A DNA stretch of 64,000 bases from Notamacropus eugenii. Its lineage: Eukaryota > Chordata > Mammalia > Diprotodontia > Macropodidae. Below are positions 47,596-57,815 of this stretch, piece after piece. The stretch spans positions 17,140,479 through 17,204,478 of the forward strand of contig NC_092872.1 in the NCBI RefSeq assembly GCF_028372415.1, written 5' to 3'. Position numbers and translations under genes: made by a program. Each line of letters opens with the position of its first letter. Within the stretch, counting starts at the first letter, position 1. The notes under the pieces were generated by a model that made no database searches, was not told where the DNA came from, and worked only from the letters and a program-made list of their open reading frames with translations.

Positions 47596-48660
47596 CAATG
47601 GATTGCAAATTTGGCAAACTCAAGGATATTTCAAGTGTAAGTCATTAAATTCTTGTCTTGAGGCCTCAAACTTGGAGAGGATGGAGGATTCTCTGACCTG
47701 GGTATTAGTCATATGCCTGAATTATATTTTAACTTTAAAAACATATCTTTGATGTCAGCAATGTGAATATTCCCCCCATTGGTATAGATCCAAACTTTCT
47801 CTTGTTATGGGACTCTTGACTACATCTTCCCATAAACTGACCCAAAGAATTCACTTAATACCTTGGCAGTCTCTCTTTTTTTGTGTGTGCCTTATATCAA
47901 TATGACCACATCAAAAAGATTATTCTTTTCTCTGACTACATGATTGGTCCATACATCTCTATTTCTAATTATTTAATTCATGAGGGAATATTATTACTGA
48001 GAGTTTCATTAAAAAGTCCTTGTTGCTAATATGTTGTAACTTATATACTTACCCAAAGTCTTTCCACATGTTTATTTTTTTTCCTTTGTTCACTGGACTT
48101 GTGTTTCAATCAAGCCAGGAATCTTCCTATGAAGCATTTTTTATGCCATTGTACATGAACAACTTTTCTGCCAATTGTATGACCAAGGAATTGCCTGAGA
48201 TATTGAGAAGTAAAATGATTTTTCTAGGGTAAAAATCAAATATTTGGCAGAAAAGGGGTTTGAACCCATTTTTTTCTTCCCCTCACTATGAAGCTAAACA
48301 ACTAGTCCCATGTCATGCTATTTTTCAATCCTAAATTATCCGTATATGTACACGTGGAGAAATACTTCCATATTCATGCTTACCCTGAAGTTTTGCCCTT
48401 CTGTTAGAAGTGATATTATCAAATATTCTAAGAAACATTTCACTGAACCAGAAAGGGGAACTTAAAGTGTTTTTGAAATGAGGAGTTCTGAATAATGAAA
48501 CCTACAGCATGAAGGAGCAAAATAGAGTAACTGCTGAAATAAGGTACAAATGGAAGCGGAGAACCCTTAGCTTCTAAAGGAGGAATTGTTTTAGAGTAAG
48601 AAACTATACAATAAAAAAGTGAGCAGGTTCATATTAAGCATTTGAAGAGTTAAGGATGAA
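47596..48660. other. Non-repetitive stretch, no gene seen
   Basis: A 70-codon plus opening at 48020-48232 has no domain. 48240-48290 has a weak SINE-head look. Confidence 0.35.
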
Positions 48661-48667
48661 AGGACTT

Positions 48668-49145
48668 TTGGCGGGGAGCCAAGATAGTAGAGAAAGCATT
48701 CAGCTATGCTCTCCCAACATTTCCTTTCAAACAACTTTAAAATAATGCCTCAAATCAAATTCTGGAGTAGGAAAGCCAACAAAAGGTCAAAGTGAGAGGT
48801 TCTTCCAGCTGAGGACAACACAGGAAATCATAAGGAGAGATCTGTGAAATGAGAGAGAAGGCTGGCCCAGAGCCTACATGGATGAAACATTAGTTCTGAG
48901 ACCAGGTGATGGTGATAGAAGCAACTGCAGCTTATGGAGCTCTTAAGCAAGAGAGAATAATGGATCTGGCAATTTGTCAGAAAGAGGTTTATAGAGAGTC
49001 CTATGCTAGCAATAGATGCAGGACCAGATATGGCTTGGCAACTTCATTGCCTATACCTAGTTCTGAGTCATAGTTCAAGGGAAGACAGAAGCATTTTCCA
49101 TCAACAGGGATTTAATCATCTCACCATTCCTGATATAAATCTCAC
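48668..49145 (+). mobile_element. L1/HAL1 5'UTR fragment
   Basis: Starts with the L1 5'-end motif ('gagccaagatagtagagaaa', 48675-48694), then 'gagaggttcttccagctgag', 'gcagcttatggagctcttaa'. It ends near 49145 where an opposite-strand ORF2 piece begins. Confidence 0.65.
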
Positions 49146-49149
49146 CTGC

Positions 49150-49870
49150 TGGGATTCATAGTTCATGATCTTTGTGATACGTAACTTTAAGCTCTTTGAT
49201 AATATTTTATTTTATTTTGTTTGCATCTGTATTTATTAGGGAAATTGGTCTACAGTTTTCTTTTTTGTTTTTGCTCTTTCTGGTTTGGGCCACATTCTCA
49301 TATTTGAGTTGTAAGCACATATTAGGAAGGAATTCTTCTTTGCCTGTTTTTTTCTTTGAATAGTTTATATATTATTGGAATTAATTGTTCTTTAAATGTT
49401 TGATAGAATTCACTTTGAGTCCTGAATAGAATCCAGCTGGTCTTGGGACTTTTTTCTTAGAGAGATCATTGATGAATTCTTAAATTTCTTTTTCTATGAT
49501 AGGGTTATTTAAGTGTTCTATTTCCTCTTCTGTTGATTGGGATAATTTATATTTTTGTTAATATGTATTCATTTCACTTAGATTGTAATATTTATTGGCA
49601 TATAATCAGGCAAAATAGGTCCTGAAAAGCTTTAATTTCCTCTTTGTTGATTACAAGTTCACCCTTTTTATTTTTGATATTAATTAATCTTTTTTTAATG
49701 AAATTAAGTGATGGTTTAACTATTTTATTGCTTTTCCCCATAAAACCAGATCTTAGTTTCACTTATTAGTTAAATGGTTTTCTGACTTTCAATTTTATTA
49801 ATTTCTCCTTTGATTTTTGATTGGTTAATTTAATTTGTCCTTTTTCTATTGTATGCCGAATTCATTGACC
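49150..49870 (-). pseudogene. L1 ORF2 remnant (endonuclease-RT linker), inverted
   Basis: The plus strand is the reverse of the L1 ORF2 region between endonuclease and reverse transcriptase: 'tattagggaaattggtctac', 'ggaattaattgttctttaaa', 'tctatttcctcttctgttga' and 'ttcaattttattaatttctc'. No frame is open. Together with 50175-51195 it may be one L1 with an inverted 5' part (see findings). Confidence 0.7.
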
Positions 49871-49964
49871 TTCTCTTTCTCCACTCCAAATTGGAATTCT
49901 AGTTCCAATTTCAAAACTGGTGGGACCAGTTTGCAATTCTACCAACAGTGCATTAGACTTATTT

Positions 49965-50168
49965 TCCTAAATTCAAACCCAGCCTCAGACACTAGCTATA
50001 TGACCCTGGGCAATTTACCTTTTGCCTGAATTCCTCATCTGTAAAAATGAGCTAAAGAAGAAAATGGCAAACCACTGTAGTATTTCTGCCAAGAAACCCC
50101 TTCTCCTGAAAGAAAGGGAATCATGAAGTGTTGGACATAACTGAAATGACTAAACAACAGCAGCATAG
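49965..50168 (+). mobile_element. Mar1-like CORE-SINE, head missing
   Basis: Begins at the B-box region ('aaattcaaacccagcctcag'), then 'atatgaccctgggcaattta', 'gaaaatggcaaaccactgta', and the tail 'gttggacataactgaaatga' ending in CAACAGCAGC. Lies between the two L1 pieces. Confidence 0.8.
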
Positions 50169-50174
50169 AAAGCA

Positions 50175-51195
50175 AAGTAATAACAAAAAATTAGGGAAAT
50201 TTTCTCTGAAAAAGGCTTCATTTCTCAAATACATACTAAATATACAACTGAGTCAAAATTGTAAAAATAATAGCTATTCTCTCAGTTTTAGTTAAAGGAT
50301 ATAAATGGTTTTCAGAAGAATAAATCAAAGTTATCTGTAGTCATAAAAAATGCTCTAAATCACTACTGAAGAGAGAAAGACAAATTAAAACACTCTGAGT
50401 TGCTACCTTCTATCTGTGAAAAATGATAAATGCTGAAGGGAATGAGGGGAAAATAATTACAGTAAAGAAATGCTGGATGAAGCAATAAACTGTTATATCC
50501 ATTCTGAAGAGTAATTTGGAACTAGTCCCAAAGGGTTGTAAAACTGCATGCCCTTTGACTAAGCATTACAACTACTATGTCTCTAGCCCAAAGAATTTGA
50601 AGACAATGAAAGGGTACATAAAATATTTAAAGTGATTTTTTTATGGTGGCAAAAAATCTGAAATCAAAGGCATACTAACCTATTAGGAAATGGCTGAACA
50701 AGTTGTGGTATGTGATTGTGATGGAGTAATATTTTTCTGTAGGAAATGATGAAAAGGTGGTTTCAGAAAACAAAACAAAATAAAATAAAACATGGGTAGA
50801 CTTATATAAACTGATGCAAAGTGAAGCAAGAAGAACCAAGAGATCATTGTGCATAGTAACAGCAAAGTCGCAGTAAAGATCATCTGTGAAAGAGAGCTAC
50901 TCTGATCATTACAATATTATAAGACAATCCTAAAAGATTCATGATTAAAAAATGTCATCCAATTCTAGAGAATTAGTGAACTCTGAGTGAAAATTTAAGT
51001 ATATTTTCCCTTTCTTTTTCTTACAATTTTTGCAATGTAGTTGTTATAGAAATTTGTTTTGCATGATCAAACATGTATAGTTTATATCATATTGATTGGT
51101 TACTTTCTCAGTGGGTGGAAGAGGGAGTTGGAGGAAGGGAGAGAATTTAAAACTCAAAATTTTTAAAAATGAATTTTGAAGATATATTTTTAAAT
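50175..51195 (+). mobile_element. L1 3' part (ORF2 C-terminus and 3'UTR)
   Basis: 'aaaggcttcatttctcaaat', 'tcaaagttatctgtagtcat', 'aatttggaactagtcccaaa', 'atggctgaacaagttgtggt', then 3'UTR with 'gggtggaagagggagttgga' and 'aactcaaaatttttaaaaat'. No open frame remains. Confidence 0.8.
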
Positions 51196-51389
51196 TTAAG
51201 CAGGGTTATAGATTAAGCAAAGGCTTTTGGTAGAAGGTGGGATTTTAGTCGAGACTTGGTGGTAGTTAAGGAAGACAGAAAGTAGAGATAAGGAGGGAGA
51301 GAATTCCAGATATAGGTGATAGTCAGTAAAAATTCCTAGAGTCAGAAAATGAAATATCTAGTACAAGAAACAGTGAGGACATCAGTATT

Positions 51390-53150
51390 AAAAAAAAAAT
51401 TAAAAGTCAAGAAAGAAAGGGCAGATTAATTATTTGGACATGTAAATTTAAAAAGTAGTAAAAGAAGAAATCAAAAATTCTCAATTAAACACCAGAACAG
51501 AAATCCAGGAAAATCAAGGGAAGATTGAAAGTTAAATCCATTGAACTAATACATGAAAACTGGAGCTGATTCTATGAAAATAATAAAATGGATAAATCAC
51601 TATTATTTTGATTTTTAAAAATAAAACAAAATCAAAACTGTAAAAATTAAGAGAGAATGCATTAACAATGAAGGTGAAATTAGAGTATTTATTAAGAGTT
51701 ATTTTGTTCAATTAGATATAAGCACCAATCTAAGAGAAAAGGAAAAAAATTGCTCAGATTAGCAGAAAAAAATTTTTTTATTTAAAAATATATTTTTGAT
51801 ACCTAAAGCAGGGAGTATAAAAACAGTGAAAGGAAATTAAAGAACAATGTCTTTAATAAATATCAATGCAAAAATTTTAGTAAAATACCTGCAAGTAGAT
51901 TATAGCAATCTATCACTAATATTATACTGTATTGCTAGGTGGATTTTATATTAGGCATCCTAGCATAGCTCAATATTAGTAAAACTATCATCACAACTGA
52001 CCAAATCAATAAAAACAACAGGAAAAAAAAATCATATAATTACATGAAGAAATACAGAAAAAAAGGCTTTGGAAAAAAAACAACTATTCCTATTAAAAAC
52101 ATTAGGAAGCATAAGAGTCAATAAAGTCTTTGTTAAAATGATAGTTATTGCCTACCTAAAACCAAGAGTAAGCATTATGTGTAATGGGGATAAATTTGAA
52201 GCCTTTCCAATAAGAATAGGAGGGAAGCCAGGATATCCACTATCACCACTATTGCTCAATACCTTACCAGAAATGCTAGCTATGGCAATAGGGTAAGAAA
52301 AAGAAATTGGAGCAAACAATTTTGAAGAGGGACAGCGCCAAAGGACAGAATAGAATAAAAGAGGGTGGGATAGCATGAAGGGAAATGAAGTTAGTCTTTC
52401 ACAACATGACTTAAGAAAGTGTTTTGCATGAGTACGCATGTATAACCTATGTCGAATTACTTGCCTTCTCAATGGAAGTGGTTGGGGAGGGAGGAAAGGA
52501 GAGAATTTGGAAGTCAAAGTTTTAAAAATGAAAGCTTAAACTGTTTTTACATTCAACTGGGAAATAACACATACAAGCCATGCGTTATAGAAATCTATCT
52601 TGTCCTACAGAAAAAAAAAAAAAGAGGGGAAAAAGGGAGGTGTAACGATGGAAGGGAGGGCAGATTGGAGAAGGGGGTAATCAAAATGCATGCTGTCTTG
52701 GGTTGGGGTAGGGGGAGATGAGGAGAAGATTTGGAACTCAGTCTTGTGGAAGTGGATGTTGAAAAGCAAAAAAAAATATTTAGCAAGAAAAAATAAAAAA
52801 AATAAAGCTAAACTGACTGAAAAATTAAAATAAAAAATAAAGAAAAAAATGAAGAAACAAAAAATAGTCAATGAGGAAATAAAACTATTGCTCCTTGCAG
52901 ATGACAAAATGGCAAACTTAGAGACCCTTTAGAAATTCAACTAAAGTAACTAGTTGAAACAGTTAACTTCAACAGAGTTGCAGGACATAAAATAAACCCA
53001 CATAAATTATTAGCATGTCTGTATACTACCAACAAAATCCAGTAGCAAGATACAGAAAGAGAAATTCAATGTGAAATAACTTCATATAAAAGACTTGAAA
53101 GTCTACCTGCCTAGAGAAATCCAAGTAGCATATGAACAAAATGATAAAAC
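51390..53150 (+). mobile_element. L1 ORF2 (RT) fragment inside L2, itself split by HAL1
   Basis: 51390-52310 covers the region leading into and through the first half of the reverse transcriptase; 52862-53150 continues with the catalytic region and beyond. Both 5' and 3' ends of L1 are missing. The gap is filled by a HAL1 3' end (52318-52860). Confidence 0.7.
51390..53150 (+). pseudogene. L1 reverse transcriptase remnant with intact Asp-Asp pair
   Basis: 52069-52296 is open and includes a KFEAFPIRIGGKPGYPLSPL stretch matching the L1 RT palm (usual form ...KQGCPLSPLLF). After the HAL1 interruption, the frame near 52880-52911 reads KLLLLADDK, so the catalytic ADD survives, unlike FADH in the L1 at 20.4 kb. 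Stops before and after both pieces and the insertion make it inactive. Confidence 0.65.
52318..52860 (+). mobile_element. HAL1-type 3' end inserted in L1
   Basis: 'gccaaaggacagaatagaat', 'cacaacatgacttaagaaag', an internal L1-like 3'UTR end ('ggaagtcaaagttttaaaaa'), then 'gaaatctatcttgtcctaca' and the G-rich 'ttgggttggggtagggggag', ending in a long A-rich tail at 52765-52860. It has two 3'UTR-like blocks in tandem, as HAL1 copies do. Confidence 0.7.
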
Positions 53151-53389
53151 AGGGGTCTGAACTAGGGTGAGTGCTGTATGTATAAGTGTAGGGAGGGGAG
53201 TATGTCAGAGAAATGTGGATATCAAAGCCAAAATACTTGGTGACTGATTGGACTGTAATAAGGGAAAAATAATTTTATATATTTTTAAAACTATATTAAC
53301 AGTAACCAAACTACAATTTTCTGATGTTTTAAAATAAACCAAGTTATTCATCCAAACAATCAGAAAAGGGGGGCAGGAGTTAATACTTT

Positions 53390-53650
53390 ACATATCCATT
53401 ATAATAAAAAAATTACATTTTACAAAATACTTTCACATATATAATCTAGTGATTCACAAAATAAATTGTTGAAGGGATAACTAAGTTATGGAAGTATTAT
53501 AAATTCAATTTTGCAAATAAGGAAGCTGGCATACAAGGAAATAATTTTTCCAATATCACATAACTAGTAAATGTCAAAAACTGTCTCATGAACCCAGACC
53601 TTGTGACTTCAGACAGAGTGTTCTTTTTACTCTCTCATAACTCCTCTATT
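53390..53650 (-). mobile_element. MIR-like CORE-SINE (antisense)
   Basis: 'ttttgcaaataaggaagctg', 'tccaatatcacataactagt', 'catgaacccagaccttgtga' in reverse order. Confidence 0.65.
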
Positions 53651-54005
53651 TCTATGGCAAGGATTAGAACTCAGGCTTCCAAAATCTTAACCCAGAATTT
53701 TCTGTTTTTTGTAATGACATGTCTAAATCAGATAATGGGAACGCAGCAGCCAAATCCAATTTAAAAGAAAGTCTGAAATTTTCCTGATCAGACAGCATAG
53801 ATTTTGTGCCTGCATTGTGCCTCTTGGGTCATTTTGACTTGCATTTAAATATGCCAGAGGAGAGAGTAGGGATTTTATGAAGTGAGCAACTATAATTAAC
53901 TCAGACATGAGCACCATTAAATGTAGGAAATTCTATCAAGGAAATGGCATAATTATCTTCAAATTCCCAAACCTGTATTACACACTCATTTGCACACATT
54001 TAACA
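53651..54005. other. Unassigned
   Basis: A weak SINE-head piece at 53660-53700; the rest is unrecognised. Confidence 0.3.
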
Positions 54006-54009
54006 TTGA

Positions 54010-54160
54010 GAACAGTAGTTCTGGCAAGATGGTGGCATGAGAGGGCATAAAAAAGTCCAGTGCCATCCCCCACATGAGTAGAAATGAATATATCCTTGAA
54101 TAAATAACAAAGAGAGGGAAGAATGAAGGAGAAAGGAGCAGGAAAAAGAATGAAAGCAAA
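54010..54160 (+). mobile_element. L1/HAL1 5'-end fragment
   Basis: 'tctggcaagatggtggcatg' (54020-54039) is the L1 5' start motif. The following 120 bp is 5'UTR-like and runs into the GGAA array. Confidence 0.5.
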
Positions 54161-54284
54161 GAAGAAGGAAGGAAGGAAGGAAGGAAGGAAGGAAGGAAGG
54201 AAGGAAGGAAGGAAGGAAGGAAGGAAGGAAGGAAGGAAGGAAGGAAGGAAGGAAGGAAGGAAGGAAAGAAGGAAGGAAGGAAGA
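54124..54284. repeat. (GGAA)n array
   Basis: Impure purine lead-in, then near-perfect GGAA from about 54164 to 54283 (roughly 30 units, one AAAG interruption near 54266). It gives Pro-Ser-Phe-Leu frames on minus that are not genes. Confidence 0.97.
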
Positions 54285-54925
54285 TAGGGGAACCAATCAA
54301 ATGACTTCAAAAAAAGACGTTTCAAATAAATAATACAACAATGAAATAAACTAGCAAGGAAGTAGGATGGAGGACTATGCAATACAATGAATATATATCA
54401 TTTATTAAATATTTTAAAGGACAAAAGGGGGGAATGGTTTTTCAAATAAAAAGTCAGTCATGTATTGAGAGCTAAGGATAGTATAAAACTGTTTATAGTT
54501 CATAAGAAACCAGCTAACTCTTGTGCACATTTTTTTCTCATGCCAGCTCATCTTTCTAGATTTTTCTCCCTACTCCCCTCCTCATTTTTGCCTTCAGACA
54601 TCTTACTCGTACTTCAAGGACTACCTTAAATGAAGTGCTGTAAAGCTTTCACAGATACAAGTTATTCTCCAACATCCTATCTAATTGCCTTCAGTGCTTC
54701 TTTTACACCCTAAAACTGTTCCAATTTTTTTATTTTTTAATATGCACATATATCTTGAACACTTAAATGTGAACTTATTAACAGCAGGAGAAAAATCAAA
54801 TTTGTTATAATAATTAAAAATACAGTAATTATTATAAATTTTTCCAAGACCATTTTTTTCTCCTCCTCCTATTTTGGTAGAAATTCCTTTGTTCTTCTAG
54901 TCACTCAGTTCTCAACTTGAGTCAT
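54285..54925. other. Unassigned, no gene seen
   Basis: AT-rich; nothing recognised. Confidence 0.35.
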
Positions 54926-54929
54926 TCTC

Positions 54930-55420
54930 AACTCTTTCCCTCATATCCAAATCACTTGGCAGGTCTTGTTGATTCTACCTCTATTACATCTCTGAAATCA
55001 GTTCCCTTTTGTCAGTTTACCCAGAACATACCCTAGTTCAAGTCTCCATTATCTCGTCTGGATTATTATAACTTCCCAATTGATGTTCCTTCCTCCAAGC
55101 TCTTTCCTCACCAAACTTCTATTCACATAACTGCATCTGCCTAAAGCAAAGATTTGGCCACATTACACTCCTGCTTAAGAAGATAAAACAGGTCCCTGTT
55201 GTCTCCAGGATAAAATACAAGCTCATCTCTTCAACATTTAAAGCCCTTCCCAATCTGTTTCTAACATGTGTTTCTTCATTAATCTCACATTATTCGTGTC
55301 CTCTGCATTATGATCAGACTTGCCCCTTTGCTGTTCTTTAATAATAAAAAAAACCCACAAAACTATTTCCTATGCTTGGAAAGCACTCTTTTTTGTCGAC
55401 TCAGTCTCCTTTCTAACAGG
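54930..55420 (+). mobile_element. L2 3' region
   Basis: Good order of L2 landmarks: 'tgttgattctacctctatta', 'cattatctcgtctggattat', 'tgcctaaagcaaagatttgg', 'ggccacattacactcctgct', 'caggataaaatacaagctca', 'aaagcccttcccaatctgtt', then 'tatttcctatgcttggaaag'. The terminal part is missing. Confidence 0.75.
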
Positions 55421-56090
55421 AAGTGGATACACTCAATATGTAGTAGGAATTTATTTTAAAAAATTGTGTGCTATGATTTGGGGAAAACCCAATATAGTGA
55501 AACCACTTCCTTAACCCATTACTTCTGGTATTACAACATTAGTCTCAAAAACGTGTCAAAATTTTATCAAAGTATTATGTTGATATCTTTGGATAACTTT
55601 CTATTTGGGGAACTTTATGTGAACCCTTCGCTCTTTTAGTCATAGCCCTATTTTGAAAATTTATTACATTTCTTTTGCCTATATTATTCCTTAGTTCAAT
55701 GTCAGTTTTATTCTTTGGTATTTAGAATTAATAGCGGCTTGATTTCATAGCCAAAATTGTGAAGGGGCAGGAAAGGAGAAAAATGGAGAATATTTTATTA
55801 AATGAATGAATATAGTGCCTGCTGTCCCCATCCCACTACAATTTCAATAATCCTGATGTGCACCTACTTTTGTCCAAACAAATCAAATCAAAATGGATCC
55901 CCTAGTGCCACCAAAAAAAGCCAAAATCCTTTTAGTATTTTGGGTTAATTTCTTTCATCAGGCATCTGCATTAAATACATCCCTATCCTCCTAGTTAATG
56001 CCTCCACCTTACATCATTTCCTTCTACTTCCCCTCATCATATTTGTAACTGCTGCTCTTGGAACCTTCAAATCTAAAAAGATCTAGTAGT
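55421..56090. other. Unassigned, no gene seen
   Basis: No repeat family recognised; AT-rich. Confidence 0.35.
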
Positions 56091-56094
56091 TGAA

Positions 56095-57815
56095 TTGCAT
56101 GACTTTAAACCCCTTGAACATAGTTCCAAAGAGTTCTCCACAAGAGATGAATCAGAATACAACTTCATCAATAATACATTAGTGTTTTAATTTTCCTATA
56201 TCCTCTCCAACATTTATGATTTTCCCTTTCTATCATATTTACCAATCTGATAGATGTGAGGTGGTCACTCGGAGTTGTGATTGATGGATCCTTTCAATTT
56301 CTTGTTCTAGAATATCAGGGTAGTTTTTCTTGATACTTTTTGAAAGATGCTTTCTAGGCTCTTTTTTATTTTGCTATGACTTTCAGGTAGTGAAATAATT
56401 TTAAATTGATCTCTCCTAAATCTATTTTTTTCAGATCATTTGTTTTTCATATTTTGATTTGATTGTTCACATTTTTTTTTATTTTTTATTCTTTTGATTT
56501 TGTTCGATTGTTTCTTCAATTCTCTTGAAGTCATAGTTTCTCTTCTTGCCCAGTTCTAACTTTTAAGGAATTATTTGCTTCACTCAGCTTTTACTCCTCC
56601 TTTTCCTTTGGCTGAATTCTATTTTTTGAGAGGCTCTCTTCAGTGAAATTTTGTGATTTTTTTTCCATTTGGGCAATTCTGCTTTTCAAGGCATTCTTCT
56701 CTTCATCAGAATTTTTCATCTCTTCTACCATTCTGTCTATTCTGCTTTTAAAGATGTTATTTTATTCAGTATTTTTTGTCTGCTTTACTAAGCTGTTGAC
56801 TTTTATTTCATGATTTTCTTGTATCATTCTCAATTATCTTCCCAATTTTTCTTTTGCCTCTGTTATTTGATTTTTAAAATCCCTTTTGAGCTCTTCCATG
56901 GACTGAAACCAATTTACATTCTTCTTTGAGGCTTGGATGCGGGAGTTTTGACTTTGTTGTTTTCTTCTCAGTGTGTGTTTTGATCTTCCTTTTCACCATG
57001 AAAATTTTCTGTGGTCAGATTTTTCCCGTTGTTTGCTCATTTTCCCAGTCTACCTCTTGACTTTCATGTTATTTATTCTAAAATGGGGTTCTGCTTCCCA
57101 AGTGAAGGGGGTATGGTCCCAAACTTCAGGGTTTTTTGTGCAGCTGTTTTCAGAGATAATTCTGAGGACTTTTAAGTTTTTGGCTCTTTCAAGAGGGTAC
57201 AGTCTAGGGAGAGGTATTTGCCACTCTCCTGTTATGTGCACTGCTTGTGAGTGACCACAATCACTCCTTTCAATTCTTTAACTGTGACCAGGATCCCTGC
57301 TCTCCTGTTTCTGCAAGCTCTGCTCTAATAGTGCTCCTCCTTGCACTGGGACTAAGACTTAGTATTGTGACCTAGATTCAAGTATAGGCAATGCAACAGA
57401 GTCCTGCCCCTGGTGCTAGCAAAAGAACCCCTGTAAATCTTTTTCTGACTCATGGTCTGATCCCCTTACCATCTGTGGGTTAAGAGTTTCAGAAACCAGC
57501 ACTTCTGCCACTGATTCAGTTTCACCAAGGACTGTTCCTGGTTTTCTGGGGCCCAGTCTGGGCTGTCATAGCCTGCACAGGACTGTACTCCTCTCTTATC
57601 CTGGTATAACAGACCTTTCCTACCAACTTTTTAAGTCCCCTTGGGCAGAAAAAAAAAATGTTTCACTCTGTTTGAAAATGTTTTTTCACTTTAAAAATAT
57701 ATGTTTTTAACTTTTTGTGGGTTCTGTTGCTCTAGAATTTGCTTAGAATAGTTATTTGGAGGTAGCCCAGGAGAGTCCCTGCCTTTGTGCCACCATCTTG
57801 GCTCTGTTTCCAAAA
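56095..57815 (-). mobile_element. L1/HAL1 element (antisense) with ORF2 tail joined to ORF1
   Basis: Read on minus from 57815: 5'UTR beginning with GCCAAGATGGTGG (57793-57803), ORF1 remnant (about 56940-56290), then directly a scrap of ORF2 C-terminus (56280-56095: 'tcctctccaacatttatgat', 'ctgatagatgtgaggtggtc' on plus). Unlike the first element it lacks the purine-rich spacer, so it looks like an L1 with a large internal deletion. Confidence 0.7.
56290..56940 (-). pseudogene. L1/HAL1 ORF1 (antisense), decayed
   Basis: 'cagggtagtttttcttgata' and 'gatgctttctaggctctttt' are the ORF1 RRM region in reverse; 'cttttgagctcttccatgga' near 56885-56905 is the amino-terminal WSQAMEEL-type segment. T-rich insertions and stops destroy the frame. 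The C-terminal domain is absent, because the ORF2 scrap begins there. Confidence 0.65.

Larger units (their letters stand above)
51200..53265 (-). mobile_element. L2 fragment (antisense), split by L1
   Basis: Left part 51200-51390 ('gtagaaggtgggattttagt', 'gagggagagaattccagata'), right part 53152-53265 ('ctgaactagggtgagtgctg', 'tggtgactgattggactg'). In other antisense L2 copies these two pieces are about 370 bp apart, so the L1 insertion was accompanied by loss of the piece in between. Confidence 0.6.

Noticed and set aside
52152..52517. 121-codon minus-strand open frame
   Set aside because: Antisense to the L1 reverse transcriptase remnant and the HAL1 insert; a shadow frame.
53978..54382. 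134-codon minus-strand frame of Pro-Ser-Phe-Leu repeats
   Set aside because: Translation of the GGAA array; three overlapping frames are open because the repeat has no stops.
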